This document shows, piece after piece, positions 8,506 to 17,101 of a stretch of 64,000 bases of DNA. The position numbers and the translations under genes are program-made. The DNA lies in contig DASQIH010000108.1 of the NCBI GenBank assembly GCA_035631655.1, positions 97,453 through 161,452 on the forward strand, given 5' to 3'. The DNA is from Gp1-AA122 sp035631655 (lineage in GTDB: Bacteria; Acidobacteriota; Terriglobia; Terriglobales; Acidobacteriaceae). The notes under the pieces were generated by a model, which worked only from the letters and a program-made list of their open reading frames with translations, ran no database searches and was not told the DNA's origin. Within the stretch, counting starts at the first letter, position 1. Each line of letters opens with the position of its first letter.

Positions 8506-9810
8506 TTGGATCTGTGGAATCAAACAACGATTAGGGTTTTTCTCGTGCCCGGCAGCATTCTTCTGTCCGTGCTGGTGCTGCTGGAAATCAGCCACGTGAC
8601 AATTCCCACTTCGGTGGTGGTCTTTTACTACGTCGCAACCGTCGCCTTCGGGTTGCTTCTCGCTTGGAGGTTCCACTCCACCCGGATTCTCTTTGTTCTC
8701 ACGGTCCTGGTGCTTTGCGAGCAGCCGATGGCGTATCTTTCCGCTAAACATGCCTTATCAGCTGCTTCGGCACAGAATGCGTTTGCCGCGATCAGCATTC
8801 TCTTGCCACTGAATTTTGTGGCTTTAGCCTTTGTCCGCGAGAAGGGATTTACGGCCCCTGCTATCGCATCACGCTGTATTTTTATTTTCCTGCAATCGGT
8901 TTTCGTCGTGTTGATGTGCCGTTCCGATCATGCTGCCGAGGCCAGGCTGCTTCAGTTCACGGTTCTGAATCGTCACTGGCTCGAGGGGATCAAGATCCCA
9001 CAACTCGGGCTGCTGGCATTCCTGTTGTCGTTGGGTGTATTGATCCTGCGTTTTGTGCTTTATCACAAACCGGTCGAGAGCGGTTTCTTCTGGGCTCTGC
9101 TGCTGACCTTGACGGCGTTGCACTCGGGCGGAACTGGTAAAACTGCAACCGTTTATTTCGCGACCGCCGCGCTGGTGCTGGTGGCTTCCGTTATCGAGAC
9201 CTCCTACTTGATGGCGTACCACGACGAACTCACAGGTTTGCCGGTGCGCCGCGCGTTCAATCAAGCAGTCCTGGGTCTTGGAGAACATTACTCGATTGCT
9301 GTCGTGGATGTGGACCATTTCAAAAGATTCAATGACACCTACGGCCATGACATCGGCGACGAGGTTCTGTGCATGGTGGCGTCCCGGCTGTCGAAAGTGA
9401 CCGGGGGTGGTAAAGCCTATCGCTGTGGCGGGGAGGAGTTTTCCGTTGTTTTCACTGACAAGTCAGCCAGGGACGCATTCGACCATCTGGAGCTACTCAG
9501 GCAGAGCATCGAAGAGTCCAGGTTTCGAGTGCGCGGCGGAGTGGACCGCAGGAAAAGATCGCGTGGTCGGGATCGCCGCCAAATCGCCATCCGGCGCTCC
9601 CGGATGCGGAACCGTAACAACTTTCGTAGAGCCGGAGGTAATGTAGCCGTCACTGTCAGCATAGGAGTGGCGGAACCTAGCACCAAGAACCACGACGTAG
9701 AGCAGGTGATCAAGGCGGCGGATCAGGCACTCTACCGTGCGAAGGAACGCGGCAGAAATCGCGTGGTCATGGATACTCCCGAGCAGGCACGCTCTGCTGC
9801 CCACGCCTGA
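8506..9810 (+). CDS. Membrane-bound diguanylate cyclase (GGDEF)
   Basis: Makes cyclic di-GMP from two GTP at the inner membrane. The first half holds about seven to eight hydrophobic helices with no recognised sensor domain. The GGDEF domain begins at YHDELTGLP; the active-site loop is GGEEF (about residues 308-312), with metal Asp in VVDVDHFKRFND. The inhibitory I-site RxxD expected five residues before GGEEF is absent (TGGG there), so product inhibition is unlikely. An arginine-rich insertion of about 30 residues (RRKRSRGRDRR...) interrupts the domain before VTVSIGVAEP. Start: TTG at 8506 follows GAAGGGGA with 10-nt spacing; an in-frame TTG at 8464 is the alternative. The candidate RNA at 8299 may lie in its leader. 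Confidence 0.87.
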   Translation: MDLWNQTTIRVFLVPGSILLSVLVLLEISHVTIPTSVVVFYYVATVAFGLLLAWRFHSTRILFVLTVLVLCEQPMAYLSAKHALSAASAQNAFAAISILLPLNFVALAFVREKGFTAPAIASRCIFIFLQSVFVVLMCRSDHAAEARLLQFTVLNRHWLEGIKIPQLGLLAFLLSLGVLILRFVLYHKPVESGFFWALLLTLTALHSGGTGKTATVYFATAALVLVASVIETSYLMAYHDELTGLPVRRAFNQAVLGLGEHYSIAVVDVDHFKRFNDTYGHDIGDEVLCMVASRLSKVTGGGKAYRCGGEEFSVVFTDKSARDAFDHLELLRQSIEESRFRVRGGVDRRKRSRGRDRRQIAIRRSRMRNRNNFRRAGGNVAVTVSIGVAEPSTKNHDVEQVIKAADQALYRAKERGRNRVVMDTPEQARSAAHA

Positions 9811-10050
9811 CTCCAGTCGAGACTCAGCCCGGCTGGGAAAAACTGGTCCGGAACACAGGCCGCAAAGCCGCCTGATACGTTCTCCCCAAATTGAGCGGCG
9901 GGAAGCAGAGCTGCCGCTCGCTTGACCTGCGGAAGGTCCTACCGTTGCGTCCTCGCTTACCTAAGGTAAGTTCCCGGGCAAAGTTCTTTCTGATCACAAG
10001 CAAACGACCTTTGCAGCAACGGCATCCTAACGCCCGCTGAAAGGACGGCC

Positions 10051-11067
10051 ATGCAAGCTCAGGCCAGTTGTCGTAAATTACACAGTTCGAGTTACCGGCT
10101 TAAGCCCAGCAGATTTTTTCTCAGCGTTTGTCGTGGGAGCGGTTTCTTACTGATTCTTCTACTCTTTGTGAGTTTGCCGCTCGCATTAAGCGATGGCCAG
10201 CTGGCCAGCAACTCTGACTTATTTGGCCCTCCCGTTCTCACTGTCAGCAAGCAGGTGCAAGAGGTGAACCTGATCCTCACGGTGACCAATCGCTGGGGAC
10301 ATTTCGTTCAGAATTTAAAAGAAGATGACCTTTCGATTCTCGACAACGATCAACCACCCGAGAAAATCACTTATTTCCAACCGCAAACGGATTTGCCTCT
10401 GCGTGTGGCTCTGGTGATTGATACCAGCAGTTCCGTCACGCATCGTTTCCGTTTCGAGCAGAAAGCCGCGATGGCGTTCCTGCGCCGTATCCTGCGTCGC
10501 GATTCCGATCTCGGGCTGGTGATTGGCTTTAATCAGCAGGTTACGATTGCTCAATCGGCAACCGAAGATATGGATCTTCTCGCCCAGGGCCTGAAGAAGC
10601 TTCAGCCCGACGGTGAAACTGCTATTTATGACGCAGTCTCCGTGGCCTGTCAGCAGTTGTTGAGAGTCAAGGACAAGCAACCCTCACGGCGGGCCATCAT
10701 TCTGATCACCGATGGAGAAGATAACCACAGCCATATCGATTTGCAGCAGGCAGTAGAACGTGCACTGCGCGCGGACGCGGTCGTCTACGTGCTGAGCACC
10801 AATCCAGAGTACAGCGTTAGCCTGGCGGAAGCCGGCGATCGGTCAATGAAACAACTTTCCGAAGCCACCGGTGGCCGCCTGCTTCGTGCTGACAGTGAAA
10901 ACGATGTGACCAGCGCTTTTTCGAAAATCGCCAAGGAATTGCGCAGTCAATACGCGATCGGGTACAAACCTGCCAACAAAAGGCCGGACGGGCTATTTCA
11001 CCGTCTGATCGTTCTGGGGCCCAAGAAATTCCACCTTTATCATCGGCTGGGATATTTCGCGCGTTAA
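10051..11067 (+). CDS. VWFA-related domain protein (Acidobacteria type)
   Basis: 338 residues. One hydrophobic segment (about 31-47) makes it a signal-anchored or exported protein. Residues 60-110 are a beta-rich lead-in (VNLILTVTNRWGHFVQNL) typical of the VWFA-related family abundant in Acidobacteria. The von Willebrand A domain follows with a complete MIDAS start D124-T-S126-S-S128 and the later ILITDGEDN metal loop. The protein ends soon after a YAIGYKP strand. Such proteins probably mediate metal-dependent protein contacts at the envelope; no partner is evident. It stands alone, 240 bp after the GGDEF gene, and 53 bp before hemE on the same strand. Confidence 0.85.
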   Translation: MQAQASCRKLHSSSYRLKPSRFFLSVCRGSGFLLILLLFVSLPLALSDGQLASNSDLFGPPVLTVSKQVQEVNLILTVTNRWGHFVQNLKEDDLSILDNDQPPEKITYFQPQTDLPLRVALVIDTSSSVTHRFRFEQKAAMAFLRRILRRDSDLGLVIGFNQQVTIAQSATEDMDLLAQGLKKLQPDGETAIYDAVSVACQQLLRVKDKQPSRRAIILITDGEDNHSHIDLQQAVERALRADAVVYVLSTNPEYSVSLAEAGDRSMKQLSEATGGRLLRADSENDVTSAFSKIAKELRSQYAIGYKPANKRPDGLFHRLIVLGPKKFHLYHRLGYFAR

Positions 11068-11120
11068 ACGGCACCAGCTCCCGGCGCGTTCAGCCTCAAA
11101 AATGCTAAATTGAGAGATTC

Positions 11121-12173
11121 ATGTCTGCCCCTGAATCGAGCTTCGTGCGGGCCTGCAAGGCCTTGCCGGTCGAGGTCACGCCGGTCTGGTTCATGCGCCA
11201 GGCGGGGCGCTACATGGCCGAGTACCGCGCTGTTCGCAAGAAGCACTCGCTGATCGAGATTTGTAAGAAGCCAGAGTTGGCCGCCGAGGTGACGATCACC
11301 GCGGCGGAGGCGTTGGGCGTCGATGCGGCGATTATTTTCGCAGACCTCCTGCTACCCCTCGAGACCATGGGCCTACCATTTCATTTTGCCGCCGGGGAAG
11401 GCCCCAGGATCGACAAGCCCGTGAGGGTCACCGCGGACGTGAACCAGCTGCGCACCGATCGCGCCGCCGATCTGGGCTATGTAGCTCAAGCGGTGCGGCT
11501 GGTGAGCCGGCACTTCGGGACGCGGCTGCCAGTAATTGGATTCTGCGGCGCTCCCTTTACGCTCGCCAGCTACATGATCGAGGGCGGGGGGTCGCGCAAC
11601 TATGTCAACACCAAGAAGATGATGTACAACTCCCCCGCAGCGTGGGACGACCTTCTGCGCAAGCTGGTCGCGGTAACCTCCGAATACTCCAGCGAGCAGG
11701 TGCGCGCCGGCGCTGACGTTGTGCAGGTGTTCGACAGCTGGGTGGGTTGCCTCAATCCGGACGATTACCGCCGTTACGTTTTGCCGCGCACTACCGAGCT
11801 CGTGAAGAAACTGCAAGAAACCGGTGCCCCCATCATTTACTTTGGAACGGACAGCGCTGTGCTGTTGCCCTCCATGAAAGAAACGGGAGCCGAGGTTATT
11901 GGTGTTGACTGGCGGATTTCCCTGGACGATGCCTGGCGCAGCATGGGATTCCACGGGGCGGTGCAGGGAAATCTGGATCCGGTTGTGTTGTTTGCGGACT
12001 GGAAAGAAATTCGCCCGCGCGCGGAAGATGTGTTGCGGCGTGCCAACGGCCGGATGGGTCACATTTTTAACTTGGGCCATGGCATTCTGCCCGAAACGCC
12101 GGTGGAGCATGTGAAAGCACTAGCAGCCTTCGTGCGTGAATACTCTGCGAAGACATCGGCCGCGTCTCGATAA
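11121..12173 (+). CDS. hemE: Uroporphyrinogen decarboxylase
   Basis: Cytoplasmic enzyme that removes four carboxyls from uroporphyrinogen III to give coproporphyrinogen III. 350 residues, the normal family length. Signature PVWFMRQAGRYMAEYR at 21-36 contains the substrate-binding arginines Arg26 and Arg30; the second signature GFCGAPFTLASYMIEGG is intact. The catalytic-pocket Asp lies in IIFADLLLPLE. First gene of hemE-hemH-hemG, with 9 bp to hemH and 18 bp from hemH to hemG, so almost surely one operon. Upstream there is only a weak GAGAG ribosome site and a TAAATT box about 10 nt before the ATG. Confidence 0.97.
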   Translation: MSAPESSFVRACKALPVEVTPVWFMRQAGRYMAEYRAVRKKHSLIEICKKPELAAEVTITAAEALGVDAAIIFADLLLPLETMGLPFHFAAGEGPRIDKPVRVTADVNQLRTDRAADLGYVAQAVRLVSRHFGTRLPVIGFCGAPFTLASYMIEGGGSRNYVNTKKMMYNSPAAWDDLLRKLVAVTSEYSSEQVRAGADVVQVFDSWVGCLNPDDYRRYVLPRTTELVKKLQETGAPIIYFGTDSAVLLPSMKETGAEVIGVDWRISLDDAWRSMGFHGAVQGNLDPVVLFADWKEIRPRAEDVLRRANGRMGHIFNLGHGILPETPVEHVKALAAFVREYSAKTSAASR

Positions 12174-12182
12174 GGATCGACT

Positions 12183-13163
12183 GTGTGGAGGCGGTCTTCG
12201 ACCCGCGCCCACGAGCTAGACGAGGAGCTGAATCTGGCTAACGCTGATAAAATCGCGGTCCTCCTGCTGGCGCACGGTAGCCCGGAGTCCGTGGATGACA
12301 TTCCGGAATTCCTACGCGGGGTGACGAGCGGCCGGCCTGTGCCTCCCCAAGTCATCGACGAGGTGAGACATCGTTATGGCCTCATCGGCCGCTCCCCGCT
12401 GCAGGAAATTACTTTCCGCCAGGGAGAGCGGTTGGCTAAGAGACTCGGCCTGCCAGTTTATATCGGGATGCGCAATTGGAAGCCCTACATTCCTGACGTG
12501 GTGCGCCGGATGGCGACCGACGGAGTGCAGCGCGCTGTCGGCATCTGCATGGCGCCGCAAAATTCGCGCACCAGCGTAGGACTGTACCGCCGGGCGGCGA
12601 TTGGAGAAAACGGCGCTCCGTTCACTCTGGATTTTGTGGAGTCCTGGCACGACCACCCGCTCCTCGTGAAGGCGTTTGCTGAAAAGCTGATTGCCGGCTG
12701 GGCTCGCGCATGTGCGGAAGCGGGCACGAAGGTTCCCATCATCTTCACTGCGCACAGCGTTCCCGAGCGCACGATTACAGAAGGCGATCCGTACCGGGCA
12801 CAGGCTCATGAAACCGCCGAACTCGTGGCCAAAGAGGCTGCGGTTGCCGCCGGAAGCTGGGCCTTCGCTTTCCAGAGCCAAGGCATGTCGGGCGGAGCCT
12901 GGATCGGTCCCACCGTCGAGGACATTATCCTCGCTCTAAAGGCAAAGGGACATCGTGGAGTTTTCCTTCAGCCCATCGGCTTTCTCTGCGATCACGTAGA
13001 AATTCTTTACGATATCGACATTGCTTTTAAGCAATTTGCGGAGAAAGCAGGTATGCGCCTCTGGCGCGCCGAATCGCTGAACGACTCTCCAACCTTGATC
13101 GCCGCTCTTGCCGATGTAGCAAGTTCACGTCTTGAGCAGCGGGTCGCGCGAGTAGAGAGCTGA
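12183..13163 (+). CDS. hemH: Ferrochelatase (proto- or coproporphyrin)
   Basis: Inserts Fe2+ into a porphyrin. 326 residues from a GTG start. The active-site His191 is in FTAHSVPERT, and the acidic partner lies in FLCDHVEILYDID (Glu273). Starts VLLLAHGSPESVDDIPEFL, typical of the class. The gene lies directly between hemE and the oxidase gene, the order used in Gram-positive bacteria where ferrochelatase acts on coproporphyrin III. Sequence inspection cannot tell the two substrates apart. No cysteine cluster for a [2Fe-2S] centre is seen at the C-terminus. Confidence 0.95.
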   Translation: MWRRSSTRAHELDEELNLANADKIAVLLLAHGSPESVDDIPEFLRGVTSGRPVPPQVIDEVRHRYGLIGRSPLQEITFRQGERLAKRLGLPVYIGMRNWKPYIPDVVRRMATDGVQRAVGICMAPQNSRTSVGLYRRAAIGENGAPFTLDFVESWHDHPLLVKAFAEKLIAGWARACAEAGTKVPIIFTAHSVPERTITEGDPYRAQAHETAELVAKEAAVAAGSWAFAFQSQGMSGGAWIGPTVEDIILALKAKGHRGVFLQPIGFLCDHVEILYDIDIAFKQFAEKAGMRLWRAESLNDSPTLIAALADVASSRLEQRVARVES

Positions 13164-13181
13164 CGGGCCACGGGACAGCCA

Positions 13182-14636
13182 ATGAAGCGTATCGCCATCA
13201 TCGGCGGTGGCATTTCCGGCCTGAGCGCCGCCTTCACGCTCGAACAGACACGGCGGTCGAGTGCACCACTGGAGTATGTCCTTTTCGAGAGCTCCCCGCG
13301 ACTGGGGGGCGTACTCGTCACTGAGCACGTGCAGGGCTGCCTCATCGAGGCTGGACCCGATTCCTTCCTGACGGAAAAGCCCTGGGCCACCGACCTCTGC
13401 CGCCAACTCGGGCTCGCCGACCAACTCATCGGTTCCAATGACGCCGACCGTAAGACGTACATTCTGGTGAACGGCAAGTTGGTAGTAATGCCGGACGGCC
13501 TGATGTTCATGGTCCCTACTAAGATCCTGCCCACCGTTTTTTCTCCTCTTTTCTCTTTCGGCACAAAGCTGCGCATGGCGCGCGAGTGGTTTCATCCGCC
13601 GCACAAAGCCAACGGTGATGAGAGCGTGGCCGCGCTGGTCGAGCGCCACTACGGTTCCGAGATGGTCGAGCGCCTCGCCGATCCACTTCTCTCTGGAGTC
13701 TATGGCGGCGAAGCGGCGCATCTGAGCGTGCGTGCCGTACTCCCAAGATTCGCAGATATGGAATCGAAACATGGAAGTCTCGGACGGGCCATGCTGGCCT
13801 CCAGAAAGAAAATGGCACAGTTCGCCAAAGGCCCTTCTCGCCCGCTGTTCACATCTTTGAAGGATGGTATGCAGCAGATGGTGGATGGCATGGTTGCCCA
13901 GCTGAATGGATCGTGCATGGTCACCAACTCACCAGTGCATTGGGTGCACCCGCAGCATCATGGCTGGACCATCTCGGATGGGCATCAATCGGATCATTTC
14001 GACGCCATCATTCTTGCGGTGCCAGCACACGCAGCCGCGGGATTGCTGGAAAGGGCGCACCCGGATCTAGCCGGTGAGCTACGCGGAATTGCATACACGT
14101 CTTCGATCACGGTGAATCTCGGCTATGAGCAAAGTGTGCGGGCTTCTCTGCCGCTCGGTTTCGGATTCCTCGTCCCGCGCAGCGAAGGCAAGCGCATGCT
14201 GGCCTGCACCTTTGTCCATAACAAATTTCCTCATCGCACGCCCGAGGAGCGCGCGCTGTTGCGATGCTTTCTCGGCGGAACACGAAACGAAGCAGCGCTT
14301 GAATGGTCCGACGCGGAGATCATCGCCACCGTTCGAAAAGAGCTGGGTGAGATCCTGGGCTTGCAGTCCGAACCCCTCTTCTCACGGGTGTGCCGCTGGA
14401 AAGGCGCCATGGCGCAATACGGAGTCGGGCATTTGGAACGACTCGACCGCATCGAGGGCTTGCGCAGCCGTGTTTCCGGGCTTTTCCTGGCGGGCAACGC
14501 TTATCGGGGAATCGGCGTTCCTGACTGCGTCCGTTCGGGCACCGACGCCGCTACCAACGCGTTGGTCAGCCTGGGTCTACTTAAGCCGCAACCGGAGGCT
14601 CCGCTCTCTCCCTCAATCTCGCAATTACCGGCGTAA
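13182..14636 (+). CDS. hemG: Proto/coproporphyrinogen III oxidase, FAD-dependent (HemY family)
   Basis: Oxygen-dependent six-electron oxidation of a porphyrinogen to the porphyrin. 484 residues. The N-terminal dinucleotide-binding motif is IAIIGGGISGLSAAFTLE, followed by LGGVLVTEHVQG, typical of this flavoprotein family. The C-terminal FAD motif reads GLFLAGNAYRGIGVPDCVRSG. The symbol hemG follows common database usage for this family; it is the HemY/PPOX flavoenzyme, not the flavodoxin-like E. coli HemG. Last gene of the haem operon. Whether it acts before or after ferrochelatase depends on which haem route the organism uses. Confidence 0.93.
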   Translation: MKRIAIIGGGISGLSAAFTLEQTRRSSAPLEYVLFESSPRLGGVLVTEHVQGCLIEAGPDSFLTEKPWATDLCRQLGLADQLIGSNDADRKTYILVNGKLVVMPDGLMFMVPTKILPTVFSPLFSFGTKLRMAREWFHPPHKANGDESVAALVERHYGSEMVERLADPLLSGVYGGEAAHLSVRAVLPRFADMESKHGSLGRAMLASRKKMAQFAKGPSRPLFTSLKDGMQQMVDGMVAQLNGSCMVTNSPVHWVHPQHHGWTISDGHQSDHFDAIILAVPAHAAAGLLERAHPDLAGELRGIAYTSSITVNLGYEQSVRASLPLGFGFLVPRSEGKRMLACTFVHNKFPHRTPEERALLRCFLGGTRNEAALEWSDAEIIATVRKELGEILGLQSEPLFSRVCRWKGAMAQYGVGHLERLDRIEGLRSRVSGLFLAGNAYRGIGVPDCVRSGTDAATNALVSLGLLKPQPEAPLSPSISQLPA

Positions 14637-14714
14637 CGCCTGGCAACCAAATCCCGTTGCAGAAACAACTTGGGTAATTCAGGGTTAGTACAAGCAGGTT
14701 GTGGGGAGAACCAT

Positions 14715-15548
14715 ATGAGCACGCGAACACTGGTAATTGCTTCTCTCGTCGTCCTTCTGACCTTGAGTTTGGTATGGGGGCAAGAGAAAAAGCCGGCGGG
14801 AAATCAGGAGGGCAGCTCAAGCCCGAATATGTCCGCTCACGACATGGCGAATATGAAGGACATGCCGGAGATGGGCAACGGGAGTGAAGCGGATCAGGGC
14901 GACATGAGCCTGGGCGCCTCGCATGCGATGCACTCGATGGAGAATCACCACATGGACATGGGCCCGCATATGAAAATGACCACCCTGCGAGACCCCAAGC
15001 CCGGTGACGAAGAGCGCGTCGCAAAAGTGGTCGAGGCAGCTCGCCAGACTGCGGAGAAATACCGGGACTACCGCCTAGCCCTGAAAGATGGCTACCAGAT
15101 TTTTCTGCCCAACGTTCCGCAGAAACAGTATCACTTCACCAACAAATGGCACGCCGTAGAAGCTGCGTTCCGCTTCAACCCCGAGCATCCCACTTCGCTG
15201 CTGTACGAGAAGCATGGGGCCGATTACAAGCTGATCGGCGTTATGTACACCGCGCCCAAGAATTTGAATGAGGATGAAGTGGACAGGCGGATTCCGCTGA
15301 GTGTCGCGCAGTGGCATGAGCACGTGAACTTCTGCGTGCCTCCCAAGGATCGGCGACAGGAAATGTGGGGACCTCATCCGAAGTTCGGCCTGGCCGGCTC
15401 GATCACGACGAAACAAGAGTGCGACGCCGCAGGCGGCAAGTTCTTTCCTGTAATCTTCAGCTGGATGGTGCACCTGTACCCGTTTGAGAAGAATCCGGAA
15501 GATATCTGGTCGGTGGAACGCCAGCACGAGCACGGACACGGTGATTAA
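14715..15548 (+). CDS. Secreted His/Met-rich protein of unknown function
   Basis: About 277 residues from the ATG at 14715, which follows GGGGAGAA and gives a clear signal peptide (MSTRTLVIASLVVLLTLSLVWG); an in-frame ATG at 14670 is upstream and less likely. Residues 38-85 are very rich in methionine and histidine (runs such as HDMANMKDMPEM and ENHHMDMGPHMKM), a composition seen in copper-handling proteins. The rest is a conserved-looking globular domain with many Trp, His and Tyr (QKQYHFTNKWHAVEAAFRF; VAQWHEHVNFCVPP) and ends HEHGHGD. I do not recognise a named family. Periplasmic metal binding is inferred from composition only. It follows hemG by 78 bp, so co-transcription is possible. Confidence 0.8.
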   Translation: MSTRTLVIASLVVLLTLSLVWGQEKKPAGNQEGSSSPNMSAHDMANMKDMPEMGNGSEADQGDMSLGASHAMHSMENHHMDMGPHMKMTTLRDPKPGDEERVAKVVEAARQTAEKYRDYRLALKDGYQIFLPNVPQKQYHFTNKWHAVEAAFRFNPEHPTSLLYEKHGADYKLIGVMYTAPKNLNEDEVDRRIPLSVAQWHEHVNFCVPPKDRRQEMWGPHPKFGLAGSITTKQECDAAGGKFFPVIFSWMVHLYPFEKNPEDIWSVERQHEHGHGD

Positions 15549-15611
15549 TCGAGGGCGTCGCTGACACCAGAAGCAGAAACCCGGGTAAGCCCGTGGCCGA
15601 GTTTTTCAAAA

Positions 15612-15643
15612 GCAGCCACCGATCGCACGGATGTTCACGGATT
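15612..15643. repeat. Short dispersed repeat (cacggat type)
   Basis: Contains CACGGATGTTCACGGATT, similar to the stretch at about 22005-22031 (CACGGATTCACACGGATGAA). Short tandem CACGGAT words; probably a degenerate member of a genome-wide intergenic repeat. Confidence 0.4.
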
Positions 15644-15652
15644 CATGAGAAG

Positions 15653-16075
15653 CTATGTCGGCGGCGCGTCTGTCACCCGAAACACAAAGCGATCACTGAC
15701 CAGGAAGTTGATTATCGAGCAGGTCGCGATCGTGACCATGTTTGCCGGCAGGTATGGCAGGCCAACAATCCCAGCGAATAGCCACATCAACGCCACGTTC
15801 CCTAGAATTGAAAATAGGCCTGTCGTCAGATTGCACTTCAAGAACCGCCCCGTGCTCTCCCGGGCCGAAATCCGCACCCGGTCGGCCCACGTGAATCGTT
15901 CGTGCCACAAGAAGTTATGTACGACAGCGGCCTCCACGGCCAGCGCCGTAGCCAGAAGATAGTTTATGTGCAATCCATGGGTCAGCACAGCAAGTGTGAC
16001 CAACTGCACGACAATCCCGATTCCACCCACCGCATTGAATTTCAACCACCGTACTCCGGTTCCGCGTGCGCTCAT
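15653..16075 (-). CDS. GtrA-family membrane protein
   Basis: 140 residues, four hydrophobic helices (for example WLKFNAVGGIGIVVQLVTLA and ANMVTIATCSIINFLVSDRF) with the family's N-terminal KFNAVGG and C-terminal NFLVSDRFVFR. GtrA proteins are thought to move or flip polyprenyl-linked sugars in the inner membrane for surface glycan modification. The start ATG overlaps the stop of the upstream CDP-alcohol phosphotransferase gene by 4 bp, implying translational coupling and a joint role in envelope lipid or glycan synthesis. Confidence 0.88.
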   Translation of the reverse strand: MSARGTGVRWLKFNAVGGIGIVVQLVTLAVLTHGLHINYLLATALAVEAAVVHNFLWHERFTWADRVRISARESTGRFLKCNLTTGLFSILGNVALMWLFAGIVGLPYLPANMVTIATCSIINFLVSDRFVFRVTDAPPT

Positions 16076-16809
16076 CGAATTCGCTCCTGGTTATAGAGCT
16101 TGTAAGTGTTCTGGGCAGTCCACACCAGCAGCATGAGGCCCATGCCGATCACACCGATCACTCCACCAACATCAAACAGCCTGTGCGTTTTTCCGAAGAT
16201 GTGCACGATGGGACGGAAGAACAACGCGATGTTCCCGACCGCTAATAGAATTCGCAACTCCGTTGGCCCGAAGGACCAGAAGGAAAGCCGAAACTCTCCT
16301 AGGGTGTAGGTGGCGAGATAGGACTGCATCGAGAGCAGCAGAAATCCGACAAGCAATCCGATCGCAAGATAAGGATGCATGAAACCTGAGACGGCCAAGC
16401 CCCCCATCAATGCCAGAGCCCCAAGGCTGTCCACCATATGGTCGACGTAAAAGCCGTACCGGGGCCGTTGCTGCTGCCGATAACGGGCCAGCGTGCCGTC
16501 CAGGCTGTCGCCAAGCCAGTTCAACACCAGAGCAGCGATGACTAGGAGAAGCGCGTAGCGGTTCCAGCGAGCTAGGGCGTATCCCCCGCCTGCCAGCAAC
16601 TGCGCGGCGAACCCGAGCACTGTCAGGTGATCGGAGTTAATCCATAGGGGAGTGTGCTCCGCCAGCCACATCAGCGCGCTCTTTTCTGCGCGCGCTGTAA
16701 AGCTTTCCTGTCGGCGCCCAGCCGTCGGGGACACCCGTTTCTCCTCTTTAACTTCATGTAGCAGAACGGGATCAAGCTGCTCACAGTAATCGACTAGGTA
16801 GCTCGCCAT
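16072..16809 (-). CDS. CDP-alcohol phosphatidyltransferase family protein
   Basis: 245 residues, multi-helix inner-membrane enzyme. The signature D-G-x2-A-R-x8-G-x3-D-x3-D is complete in DSLDGTLARYRQQQRPRYG followed by FYVDHMVD. These enzymes transfer a phosphoalcohol from a CDP-activated donor to another alcohol, as in phosphatidylglycerol, phosphatidylinositol or ether-lipid synthesis; the substrate cannot be read from sequence. An N-terminal soluble stretch of about 55 residues precedes the first helix. First gene of the pair with the GtrA protein. The start ATG at 16809 follows AGGAGGTTGTT. Confidence 0.9.
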   Translation of the reverse strand: MASYLVDYCEQLDPVLLHEVKEEKRVSPTAGRRQESFTARAEKSALMWLAEHTPLWINSDHLTVLGFAAQLLAGGGYALARWNRYALLLVIAALVLNWLGDSLDGTLARYRQQQRPRYGFYVDHMVDSLGALALMGGLAVSGFMHPYLAIGLLVGFLLLSMQSYLATYTLGEFRLSFWSFGPTELRILLAVGNIALFFRPIVHIFGKTHRLFDVGGVIGVIGMGLMLLVWTAQNTYKLYNQERIR

Positions 16810-16980
16810 AACAACCTCCTTTCACGAGCTACTGTGTCGCTCTGATGGTGTCCCAACAATGCACGGCGGGTAAAGCGGCCGACAAACATTTCTCACCAGG
16901 TAAGCTGATGGAAACAAATCAGATGGCAATCTAGGTAGAGAGCCCGGATTTGGCGAAGGAGGGAAACGGAGCTAAATAAT

Positions 16981-17030
16981 GATGTCGTCATCCTGAGGCG
17001 GCTTTGGCCGCCGAAGGATCTCGCGTGCAG
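16981..17030. repeat. REP-like dispersed palindromic repeat, half element
   Basis: Contains GTCGTCATCCTGAG, a short palindrome GGCGGCTTTGGCCGCC and then GAAGGATCTCGCG. The same three blocks recur at 52164-52283, 52896-52943 and 56299-56410. This copy is a single half rather than an inverted pair. It lies 70 bp upstream of the GH3 gene. Confidence 0.75.
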
Positions 17031-17101
17031 CTTCCCCAAGAATCCGGCTTGACGGCCGATGCGCCCCTGACAGCTTGCACTGCTTCTGCTATCGTCTGGC
17101 T

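Noticed and set aside
9860..9890. A GCAAAGCC word in the gap before the VWA gene that recalls the c-di-GMP-I (GEMM) riboswitch
   Set aside because: The second half of the motif and the required stem/loop pattern are not there.
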